Of a stretch of 64,000 nucleotides of DNA, positions 10,766-20,824 are shown in pieces. Under the pieces are notes generated by a model. It ran no database searches. It saw nothing but the letters and a program-made list of their open reading frames with translations, and was not told where the DNA came from. Origin of the DNA: Chlorophyllum brunneum. Its lineage: Eukaryota; Basidiomycota; Agaricomycetes; Agaricales; Agaricaceae. Each line of letters opens with the position of its first letter. Position 1 is the stretch's first letter. A program made the position numbers and the translations under genes. The stretch spans positions 868,001-932,000 of the forward strand of contig OY756147.1 of NCBI GenBank assembly GCA_963576785.1, written 5' to 3'.

Positions 10766-11479
10766 GGTAAGAGGGCAAGAATGAATTACACAGTAGGGAC
10801 CCATCCAAGTTTTTGCAGGTGTTATATCCGAACCTCAAACCTACGTCAGAGGTTACAACAAGTTCCCAGAAGCAATACCACTTGTCCCACCACCACAATC
10901 CAATGACGCTGTTATCGATTCTCTACTTTGACTAGCCTGGAAATATGCACCATACTTACATGTATGTGATACCAATGGACTCTACTTATGCACTATCGAG
11001 AACAACCTCTATGGCACCTGGAACAACAGTTGGAAAGCATGACCAACTACTGAAGAAACTATGCAGTATATCCACCCCTACATGTACACTTGTGGTCCAG
11101 TGCTCGAAGCACTCATTCACCAACAAATTGCCGATAGAATCTATTGCATAGAAATGCGACCTAAAGACTTATCACCAGATGATGAACCCACTGTACCCAG
11201 TAGCAACAGTGATGACTCTCCCCATCCGCTATTACAATCTACTCAAGCCTTTGTCGAGTCACCCAAGTCCTATCTCTCTGAAGAACCAATCATATCTATG
11301 TCATCCCTATTATCCAACTCCGATCAGCCTATGGATGCAGTTCTTCTATCACTACCATCATCATCATCATCTTCTACCACTTTGTCCTACGTGTCTTGTG
11401 ACTGTAGCTGTTCTGATGAATCTCCATCATTGTTATCTGAGATCTCTGAGGATGAGTAAGTACTCATCCATTTCACCAT

Positions 11480-11610
11480 CATCAGTTTCACTTCACTCTA
11501 TGTTTAGCTGTTCTATCTTTATCAGTTTCATGTTTATCTTTAGTAGTGTTTCACCTTGAAGTTTCATATCTGTCAGTTTCACATTGTGAAACATGTTTCA
11601 GTCTCGTTAT
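11480..11610 (+). promoter_or_regulatory. GTTTCA/TGAAACA repeat block in LTR-A
   Basis: Six GTTTCA hexamers and one inverted copy occur within about 130 bp upstream of the TATA box, including the perfect palindrome GTTTCACATTGTGAAAC. Three of these are TGAAACA on one strand or the other, the yeast Ste12 pheromone-response core. The block is conserved in the other LTR-A copies. Its regulatory role is inferred only. Confidence 0.45.
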
Positions 11611-11647
11611 TTATACTCCATAGTATTTATAGAAAAGAAGTAGTTAG

Positions 11648-11655
11648 TATAAATA
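11648..11655 (+). promoter_or_regulatory. TATA box of Ty3-A LTR
   Basis: TATAAATA, conserved in the A LTRs. About 35 nt downstream is AAGCTTTGATCT (11683-11694), which is complementary to the primer site and is therefore the likely RNA 5' end. Confidence 0.65.
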
Positions 11656-11956
11656 GCTGACTGTATTAGGAAGTCAAAGCTTAAGCTTTGATCTTCTATA
11701 GGGATAGCCTTCTTGATCGTCCAAGAAGAGTTTCCGTTGACAGTTGCTGTCAATCAATAGAAGATTGCTTAACTGCTTATTCTCTACTTGCCCTTATCAC
11801 TCAGAGCTACAAGATAAACAGGATTCCCATTTCTTGGTTGAGTAATGACAGTTTGATAATATTTGCTTATCTAGTTACTTGGCTGAGATAGGTATTAAGG
11901 CCATATCCTAGAGGTTGCATCCTCTTTGATTGCCCTTAGTAGCCAAATCCATAACA

Positions 11957-12482
11957 ATAGATCAAAGCTTCCGCTGAGTCATTTTGGCATAGGGAACAAG
12001 AACCCCAGTGTTATCTGCATCATTGCCATTGTTGCTGAACAAGGATAACATCTTCCTGCATCATTGCCATTGTTACTGTTACAGGAAGCCGAGAAGAGTT
12101 GTACACAGTGCCTATCTGCCATATAGGAGTGTAACTTGCTATCAGTCACATAGGACCCACACTGCATCTGCCAGTACCTGGAGTACCCCTCAAGTTAGTA
12201 GGGCTAAGCACAAAGACCTGCTTATAGAACATACGCTATTGACTGACTTTGTGGTTTCCTCCTTGAGAAGAAGAGAAACTTGCCTGCCACGCGTCCCACC
12301 TCTGGATTCCCATTGAGAAGTACTCTGGTTGAAAGAAGACCCAGAAGGAATGGAAGGTCACAACCACTAGGCTACAGAGAAGCCATCCATAGAGAAGCCA
12401 AACCAAGTGGCTGCTGTCTAGTCAGCCAGATGATACTAGCAACTGTGAAGACACATCACACCTTGTTGCTGTTATGCCAGTA
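11957..12482 (+). other. Ty3-A leader with self-priming primer site
   Basis: Untranslated leader between the 5' LTR and the gag ATG. AGATCAAAGCTT at 11959-11970, two bases after the LTR, is the exact reverse complement of AAGCTTTGATCT at 11683-11694, the predicted transcript start. This is the hallmark of Tf1-like self-priming. No tRNA-type site (TGG after the LTR) is seen. A near-duplicate CTGCATCATTGCCATTGTT occurs at about 12018 and 12056. The leader is recognisable in copy 2 (61494-62013). Confidence 0.65.
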
Positions 12483-14548
12483 ATGGATTCCCTCGAAAAG
12501 CGAGAGCACTCAGTAGAGGACACCCTCGAAACCTGTTGTGTATTCCCAGGAAGTACAGAAAGAAGTCGCAAATAATTGTCGGTGAGATAAAGGTGCAACT
12601 CGGTCAAGATTGAACAAGTCTGACATTGTGCAAAGCAAAAGGAGACCACTCCACCTGCACCTCCAGTCTACAGGACTAAATCGCAATCCAAGGCTACAGA
12701 GCCTTACAGTGTTGAGCCTACTCAACGAACCTCCCAGAAAAACCTAGAACTAGTTCAATATTCCCTACCAGCCTCCATCCAATGGTCCACCTCAACCACT
12801 TCCCAACCCTTTGAATGACCCTTGACTAGCGCCACAGCTAGTAGGATTAGAACTAGTGAACCTGCCCCAAGACAGAGTTCAGAGTCTTATCAGACACCTG
12901 CTTATACACAATCTAACTGGGCATAACAAGCAATCTCAAGACAACAATCCCAGCAATCCCAGCAATCCCAGCAGTCCAACTGACAGTACAGAGAAACCAT
13001 CTCTACCGAGTCTGAACACTCAGACAACCCTGAGCACTCCGAACATGGAAGTGAGCACTCTGAAGAGCTACCATCCCAGATACCAGAACTTGAGCCCCAA
13101 TACGAATCTGACAACAACATATTGAACTCTCCAAACCCACTTGCTAGAGCCCTCCAGCTACTCCGAGAACAAAAAGAAAGAGAAGCTCAACAAAGTCAAA
13201 CCAGCCAGATGACCAACTATCAGTTAACCAGCTACCAGACAACCCAACCAGTGGTACCTCCCAGTACCCACCAGCAGACGACCAGAACACCAGGACCTCC
13301 AATCACACTCAGGACAACCCAACAGCCACAAACCCACCAATTGTCCCCATCAAACTCCCCAGCAAGCTTGCCACCAAACTCACCCACAGGATCAAACATG
13401 CTGGACCCCAAACTCCCAAAGCCCACCATTTTCTACGGTGACCCACTTGACTATCCCAACTGGAAGCAGAACCTCCAGATCTACTTTGTGTCACAGCCCA
13501 ACAATCTACCAAATGACAAGTCCAAGATCATGTACACCCTCCTTAGCATAGAAGGATTGGCCAGGGAATGGAAACAAGCCTATACCATTTCACACACTAC
13601 CAACAATGCTTCAGCCCCACCCAGACCATCAAACAGTTCCTTACAGAACTTGACACTTTGTTTCTACTAGCAAATGACACCCTTGTTGCCATTGATCAAC
13701 TATCTAATGTCACCCAGAATGGATGACCCGCTGCAGTCTATGTTGAGCAATTCAAGAATATGTGTACCTGAGCGAGAATCACCCACACAGAGACCAAAAT
13801 CATGTTCTTCATTAAAGGACTGGATCTGTATTACAAAAGGCTTGTCTACAGTCAGAACCCCGCCCCGAATGACATCAATGCTTGGTACACAGCCGCGTGA
13901 AATGCAGCAACAATGGTGTACCTACAACAGAATTTTAGCTCAACAGGACATTGTTACTCAGTATGACATACCTCCCATTGCTCGAAATATCCCACTCCAA
14001 AAGCATCAAGTTCGATGTCTTATGCAAGACCTTACCAGCCAACTCAAAGAAGCAGTAACCCCCCAGGCTATGGTCCCATGGACATCGACCACATCCTTGA
14101 GCAGCAGCTCAATAATCCTTACCCAATGGGAGAAGGATCTGACGAAGAAGGAGAAGAATATAAGGAAGAAGCATCATCGGATGATGATGAATATTCGAAC
14201 ACAACTACCCAGCAAGTTGCCCACATGGCCACAAAACTTGCCACAGCCCAACTCAATGCAATCTTATCACCTGAACTCTGGAAGTTATATAACAAACAAA
14301 AATGTTTCACATGCAAATCTGCTGGACATTTCTCCAGAAATTGCCCACAATGAAGCTGTGGAAAGAACCATGCCAGCATGTCCAAGAATGCTGCTTACAA
14401 GTCCAAATGCTTCGACCAAAGCAAGCAATGATTCAAGTCTACCCGAATCATGAATGTAATGGAAGACACCTCCAATGAAGAGATAGAAGAACTCTTCAAT
14501 GTTGCAGACAGTCATCCCAATGAAGACTTAATCAAGTCTTTTGTCTGA
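12483..14548 (+). pseudogene. Ty3-A gag (copy 1)
   Basis: The frame opens at ATG 12483 (MDSLEKREHSVEDTLE), and copy 2 has the corresponding start at 61493. It runs through a Gln/Ser-rich repeat (RQQSQQSQQSQQS near 12935), an acidic His/Glu segment, the capsid part (KPTIFYGDPLDYPNWKQNLQ near 13420) and one CCHC knuckle CFTCKSAGHFSRNC near 14305. It ends EELFNVADSHPNEDLIKSFV at TGA 14546. Nonsense codons occur near 12560, 12930, 13725, 13770 and 13900. A one-base deletion near 13608, compared with copy 2, moves the frame from phase 0 to phase 2. The gag stop overlaps the start of pol in the -1 frame. Confidence 0.88.
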
Positions 14549-14550
14549 AG
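14530..14550 (+). other. gag-pol -1 overlap in Ty3-A
   Basis: Gag ends TCT TTT GTC TGA while pol is open one base back (TTT TGT CTG AAG). The sequence AAGTCTTTTGTCTGAAG is unchanged in copy 2 (near 59418-59440), which suggests a -1 recoding site. It is not a canonical X XXY YYZ heptamer. Confidence 0.4.
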
Positions 14551-17500
14551 AGACTAGCTACTGCATCTAGATCTCAAACTATAAAGAAACTGCAGATTTC
14601 TTATTCAATGCCACAACATGATGACTACCCCCGACCCAATCCACCTTGCAAACCCGACACAGAACAAATCACCACCATTAACATTGTTCCAAAGAACAAT
14701 ACTATCTATGTTCCAACTACTGTTCACTTACCCACCACGACTACCGAGCACCTTGCCCTCCTAGATTCAGAAGCAGCCGGAAATTATATTGACCCATCTC
14801 TTGTAGAACAATGGAACCTACCAACCTGTCCACTTGACACACCAGTCACCATCCTTAATGCCGATGGAACCACCAATGGACAAGGACAGGCCACCCATGA
14901 TGCTGTCCTTAGACTCACTATAGATGGACAACAAATGATTCTGAAACCAAGAATCATTGGACTAGGAATACCACACCTAATCTTAGGAATGCCCTGGCTA
15001 TCGCAATTCAACCCAGAAGTTGATTGGTCAAGGAAAACTATGAAATGGAGAACTCCATTTATCGACAACCCCCAGCTCAACTGCCTTGTCACCTCGATGG
15101 ATGACAGTACAAATGAAGCCAAACAAGTAAACCACATCTACCTTGAACCCACCACATTCGAAGAAATAAACTTCAAAGCCAATGCCTCCCAGTTTATTGC
15201 CCAGCAATATGGAGAGAAAAGAGAGACTGACCCTCTGAAAATTGTACCAGCCAATTTTCATGACTACCTCGATATATTCAGCGAACAAGCTGCTTCACAA
15301 TACCCACCTACCCGACCATGGGATCACAAGATTGAGATGAAAGAATCTTTTGAACCAAAAACTGGACCCACCTATCAACTATCACCCCAAGAGACCAATG
15401 AACTTGATAAATTCATTGAGGAGAACCCAGCCAAAGGTTACATTCGACGATTGAAATCACCTATGGCCTCACCTTTCTTCTTCATAGAAAAGAAAGATGG
15501 AAAACTCTGCCCATGTCAAGACTATCGATATCTCAATAGTCATACCATCAAGAATGCATACCCAATCCCACTCATTTCATCATTACTCGACAAACTCAAA
15601 GGATCAAATTGGTTCACCAAACTTGATGTACATGCTGGATACAACAATATCCGTATCCGAAAAGGCGATGAATGGAAAGCCGCATTCAGAACACCAAAAG
15701 GCCTATATGAGCCAACTATGATGTTCTTTGGGATGTGCAACTCCCCAGCCACTTTCCAATCCATGATGGACCACATATTCCACCCCTTAATTGATAAAGG
15801 AGAAGTCCTTGTATACATGAATGATATTCTCATACATGCCAAAATGCAAGAAGAACTCTAACGCCTTACCCGTGAAGTATTAAAATTACTTCATGAACAT
15901 GATCTATTTCTCAAGCCCGAGAAATGTGAATTCGAGAAATAGTGTCTCGAGTACCTTGGTGCTGTAATCTCCCCATCATCCATTGAAATGGATGCAGCCA
16001 AACTCAAAGGAATCAAGAATTGGCCAGTACCCAAAACAACCCACGATCCGCGAAAATTTATTGGATTCTGTAACTTCTACAGAAGATTCGTCAAGAATTA
16101 TGCATGATATGCTGCACCACTAAACTCCCTCATGTCCAAGAATGTTAAATTCCATTGGACCAATGAACACCAAGCTGCCTTCGAAGATCTGAAGAAATGC
16201 TTCATGGAGAAGCCTATTTTGATTGTGCCAGATCCTGATAAACCCTTTGAAATCAAAACTGATGCCTCCATATATGCCTCAGGAGCCATCCTCACCCAAT
16301 GCAATGATAATGGAGTAAAGCACCCAATTGCCTTTATCTCCAGAGCATTCAACTCAACAGAACAAAACTACCATTGCTCAGAGCAAGAATGACTAGCTAT
16401 CATACAAGCCTTAAAAGAATGGCACCACCATTTGGAAGGAGCCAAACATGAATTCATTGTATGGAGCGATCACAAGAACTTATCCCAATTCAAGGAACCC
16501 CAAACCCGTAACTGATGCCAAGCCTGTTGGGCAGCCTATATGGAATGCTTTAAACCTTAGCTGAAGGTTACGTATATACCTGGCTGAAAGAATGGCCCAG
16601 CCGATGCATTATCATGACGACCTGACCACACTCCCAATGACAAAGACAACCAGGAAGTGACCATATTTGATGGTGCCATAGTGTACCTCCTCACTGAGGC
16701 TGATCTTGACAAAGTACGTCAACATCATGATATGATTGACCCTGACCTTGATGAGACACCCGATGGTGATCTCCCACACAATGCCAACCAAGTCATCATT
16801 CCAAATAACACTGGATTGAAACACTGGATCACTGAACATGCCCATGATGCCTTACCAAACCTCCATCCAGGAGCAGCAGCTACCTTATCCAAGATACTGG
16901 ATTACGCCTATTGGCCAGAAATCAAGGACTATGTCCACGAGTATGTTACTGGATGTCCAAAGTGCCAGCAATTCAAGATTAACCATCACCCAACAAAACC
17001 ACCACTACAACCTATTCCTGTACCCAAGTTGACCCATCCATTTTCCCAGATATCAATGGACCTTATCACTGATCTCCCTCTGTCCCAAGAATATGATTGT
17101 ATTTTATCCATAGTGGACTATGGATTATTGAAGGGGATAATTCTAGTGCCAACTACCAAAAGTGCCGATGCACAACAAATTGCATAACTATTGGTTGACC
17201 ACCTCTTTGCCAAATATGGCATACCTGACAAAATCATCTCTGACCAAGATCCGCGATTTACTGCCAAAGCAATGCAAGAATTTTATAAACTGCTTAACAT
17301 CAACCCTGCCTATTCAACAGCCTATCACCCACAAACTGATGGATCAACCAAATGGATCAATCAGGAAATTGAGCTATATTTAGCACTTGCCACTTCAGCT
17401 CAACCAAACAATTGGGAAAAGTTCCTCTCACTCTACAAATTTGCTCATAACAACCACCCCCATGCTGGACGAAAAGAGTCACCTTTCCAGCTACTCTATG

Positions 17501-18091
17501 GCTATACACCAAAATCATTTCCCACTACTCTGGAACTAACAAATGTCCCTGCCACCGAGGATTGCCTCAAGAAACTATCCAATGCTCGACATCGAGCCCT
17601 CGAAGCACACAACCATGCCCGTGAAATCATGGCCAAATAAACCACAAATTATAGGTTACCAAACTTTAACAAAGGGGATAAAGTTTGGTTAGAAAACAAA
17701 CACCTGCCCAATAAACTTTGCAAATAGGAAAATTGCCCAAAGAAGGGAAGGACCTTTCACAATCGTCAAGAAGATCTCACCCATTGTGTTTCAGCTAAAA
17801 TTACCTGAAACATGGAAGATCTATAACAAGTTTCATGCCTCTCTCCTTACCCCTGCAATCAAAAACATGATCTATGGATGACACACGTCTCAACCCCTTC
17901 CTCTCCTTGTTGATGATCAAGAAGAATACAAAGTTGAGGCCATTCTTCACCATAAAAGGGTAAATAATTGTTTCAGATACCTAATCAAGTGGAAAGGCTA
18001 CCACACTTCCGAAAATTCATGGGAACCTGCATCAAACCTCCGAAACACGAAGGATATACTCGAAGCCTATAAAAGAGCTCACAATATCTGA
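14539..18091 (+). pseudogene. Ty3-A pol polyprotein with chromodomain (copy 1)
   Basis: Domains in order: retropepsin (LLDSEAAGNYID, active-site glycine changed to Glu at 14770-14772), RT (FFFIEKKDGKL near 15475, FFGMCNSPATFQ near 15725, YMND at 15814-15825 in place of YMDD), RNase H (KTDASIYASGAI near 16255), integrase zinc finger (H/H then CPKCQQF near 16955), integrase core (MDLITDLP near 17057, SDQDPRF near 17240, Glu in INQEIELY near 17358) and chromodomain ([12 protein letters not shown] near 17927 to [11 protein letters not shown] near 18010). Most stops are explained by CAA-to-TAA, CGA-to-TGA or TGG-to-TGA. A one-base insertion near 17710 shifts the frame before the chromodomain. Chromodomains of this class direct integration to heterochromatin. 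Confidence 0.92.
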
Positions 18092-18098
18092 GCTCCCC

Positions 18099-20175
18099 AT
18101 GTCTCTCCACACTTCCAATACCTGCCCAACCTCAGCACCAGCCACCACAGCTACTGTTATCAATACTACCGAAATCACTGCCAATATCATCAATGGACCA
18201 CCTGTATCACCAGATCTTGATGATATCCTCCACTCATTGCCCAAGTATTCCATCACCCTCAACAATGAGGAATTTATCCAGCCCATTGGATTACAGCTGC
18301 ATACCATCCCTTCCCTACTTGATATCGAATCCACATGCAACACTGCCTGCCTACAACTTCGAAACACTATCAAAAGATGACTATCCAATCGCTACCCCGA
18401 TCTATGAGGGGATAACACATCTGTTGCCCATTGTGACGAATACAGGAATTTGCTTGCTGCTTGCCTTCATAATATGCGAATGCTTAGTTGATACACCTAT
18501 GCCATACAACAAAGCTACAATATCCTTACTAGCTGCACTCTACCCAATGGAGTACATGAGGATTTGCAACACATCCAACACTCCTATCGACTTCTCTGTC
18601 ACTCAATCAGCACTACCCTTAGCACACATGGCCAAGGCAGCCCTTTATCAACTCCTGACATTCCCCAACTACCCACTTGAAACAATGACCAGTCTCAAGA
18701 ACCTCTACCAGAGCCTCACCCCATACATCCCACATCGAGAATCTCTTGAGGCCTTCCTTACCATGATGCCACTAACAATGGCAATCCAACTCATCAATCA
18801 ACTCCGGTTCAGACTGATGCCCAAATGGAGTATAGACTTGTCGAACCTGTGCCTGTCCAAGGCCATCCTGTATGTCATGACCCACCTCGATATGAGCATG
18901 AACCACCTGCAGTTCCACTCAACTATTACTGGACTATCCAAGATTATCACCGGTATCATGACCATGAAAACAAAAGACCCCACCAGATTTCCTATACTGC
19001 AGCAACAATTAACCCGACTCCACAAGTTCATAGGCAGCCCATATGAAGCATCCAACCTCGAAATACTCGACTTGTACTACAAAGCTGACCCAACTGTGAT
19101 CAATGATACAGCCAAACTACCACTCTGGCTTATCAAACCCAATGGCTGGATCCCGACATGCAAGAACTATACAATCAACTCAATGAGGTCATCAGCCATG
19201 TTCACAGTTCCAGAAATAGAGCAAGTACTCGAAGCTATCATACTATTAGGCTCAGGCCTCCCCATCCCAATGGACACTGGCACTCTAGAACCACCACCAC
19301 CAGGACCCAAAGCGGCATCTCGCCCCCTCTACCATCTGCCACCTCAACCTTACCACCCTACCAGGACAAAGGCCATTACAAGGATCCCTTCTCAGATGTT
19401 GGAAGTGGCCAATCACATTAGATACCAACCCATCAAACTATATAGAGTAGAAGAACTCCCTGAGGACAGTCCTTACTACCGACTGCCCAAGATTGAATGT
19501 AACAAAATGGAATTCATTACTAACAAAGGGAATAATGTTATGTCCGAACCTCGAACCTATGTCAGAGGTTACGACAAGTTTCCAGAAGCAATACCACTTG
19601 TCCCACCACCACAATCCAATGACGCTGTTATCGATTCTCTACTTTGACTAGCCTGGAAATATGCACCATACTTACATGTATGTGACACCAATGGACTCTA
19701 CTTATGCACTCTCGAGAACAACCTCTATGGCACCTGGAACAACAGTTGGAAAGCATGACCAACTACTGAAGAAACTATGCAGTATATCCACTCCTACATG
19801 TACACTTGCGGTCCAGCACTTGAAGCACTCATTTACCAACAAATTGCCGATGGAATCTATTGTATAGAAATGCGACCTAAAGACTTATCACCAGACAATG
19901 AACCCACTGTACCCAGTAGCAACAGTGATGACTCTCCCCATCTGCTATTGCGATCTACTCGAGCCTTTGTCGAGTCACCCGAGTCCTATCTCTCTGAAGA
20001 ACCAATCATATCTATGTCATCCCTATTATCCAACTCCGATCAGCCTATGGATGCAGTTCTTCCATCACCACCGTCATCATCATTGTCTTCTACTACTTTG
20101 TCCTATGTGTCTTGTAACTGTAGCTGTTCTGATGAATCTCCATCATTGTCATCTGAGATCTCTGAGAATGAGTAA
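18099..20175 (+). pseudogene. Ty3-A ORF3, unknown protein extending into the 3' LTR
   Basis: Starts 7 bp after pol (ATG 18099, MSLHTSNTCPTSAPATT). The first frame is open to 18380. A second, overlapping frame (+1, usable from about 18220) is then open without a stop to 19647 and continues past two TGA codons (19645 and 19756, each probably from CGA) to 20175 inside the 3' LTR. It has a hydrophobic segment THLLPIVTNTGICLLLAFII, which could be a membrane span, a Pro-rich part, the motif YHLPPQPYHPTR and a C-terminus CSDESPSLSSEISENE. Copy 2 (21321-23399) has the same frame relationship and end. I recognise no known domain. The frame switch could be recoding, two overlapping genes or a defect inherited by both copies. 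Confidence 0.65.
19523..19535 (+). other. possible polypurine tract of Ty3-A
   Basis: ACAAAGGGAATAA lies directly before the 3' LTR and recurs before the 3' LTR of copy 2. It is a weak but correctly placed candidate for plus-strand priming. Confidence 0.45.
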
Positions 20176-20672
20176 GCACTCATCCATTTCACTGTCATCA
20201 GTTTCACTTCGCTCTATGTTTAGCTGTTCCATCTTTATCAGTTTCATGTTTATCTTTAGTAGTATTTCACCTTGAAGTTTCATATCTATCAGTTTCACAT
20301 TGTGAAACATGTTTCAGTCTCGTTATCTATACTCCATAGTATTTATAGAAAAGAAGTAGTTAGTATAAATAGCTGACTATATTAGGAAGTCAAAGCTTAA
20401 GCTTTGATCTTCTACAGGGATAGCCTTCTTGATTGCCTAAGAAGAGTTTCCGTTAACAGTTGCTGTCAATCAATAGAAGATTGCTTAACTGCTTATTCTC
20501 TACTTGCCCTCATCATTCAGAGCTATGAGATAAATGGGATTCCCATTTCTTGGTTGAGTAATGACAGTTTGATAATGTTTGCTTATCTGGTTACTTGACT
20601 GAGATAGGTATTAAGGCCATACCCTAGAGGTTGCATCCTCTTTGATTGCCCTTAGTAGCCAAATCCGTAACA
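19536..20672 (+). repeat. Ty3-A copy 1, 3' LTR (1137 bp)
   Basis: Counterpart of 10820-11956. Its first 640 bp are coding for ORF3. It is followed directly by the target duplication GCAGG. Confidence 0.97.
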
Positions 20673-20824
20673 GCAGGAGCTTATATGTGCAGACAGAGAT
20701 CTATGATTTTACAGTCCTAATAGTCTGTTAGCCTCATAGGTTTGGCCATAAAAGAGGAATACTGTTACAGCTAGTAAATTGTATGCCTGTTTTAGGATGT
20801 GATTCTACCTTAGTTCAGGTTTTC
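20673..20824. other. 152-bp spacer between two Ty3-A insertions
   Basis: Short unique stretch between the 3' LTR of copy 1 and the 3' LTR of the oppositely oriented copy 2. No gene is seen. Confidence 0.6.

Larger units (their letters stand above)
10820..11956 (+). repeat. Ty3-A copy 1, 5' LTR (1137 bp)
   Basis: Aligns end to end with 19536-20672 and has the same length. The first 640 bp duplicate the C-terminal coding region of ORF3. The rest carries a GTTTCA-rich block, a TATA box (11648-11655), the 16-bp palindrome CAAAGCTTAAGCTTTG (11675-11690) and the predicted RNA start. Confidence 0.97.
10820..20672 (+). mobile_element. Ty3-A chromovirus copy 1, full-length (9853 bp)
   Basis: Complete element bounded by two 1137-bp LTRs starting TGTTAT and ending RTAACA. 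It is flanked by an exact 5-bp target duplication GCAGG (10815-10819 and 20673-20677). Order: LTR, leader, gag, pol with chromodomain, ORF3 reaching into the 3' LTR. It is disabled: the RT active site is YMND, the protease reads DSE instead of DSG, single-base indels occur near 13608 (gag) and 17710 (pol), and many TGA/TAA/TAG codons are present. It is nevertheless the least decayed A copy and keeps more CpG than copy 2. Confidence 0.97.

Noticed and set aside
11061..11459. Separate gene of 132 codons in the 5' LTR
   Set aside because: It is the LTR duplicate of the ORF3 C-terminus (see 19777-20175); without the rest of ORF3 it is not an independent gene.
13674..14453. Long plus-strand frame of 259 codons in Ty3-A
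   Set aside because: It is the wrong phase after the one-base deletion near 13608; the zinc knuckle and capsid words are in the other phase.
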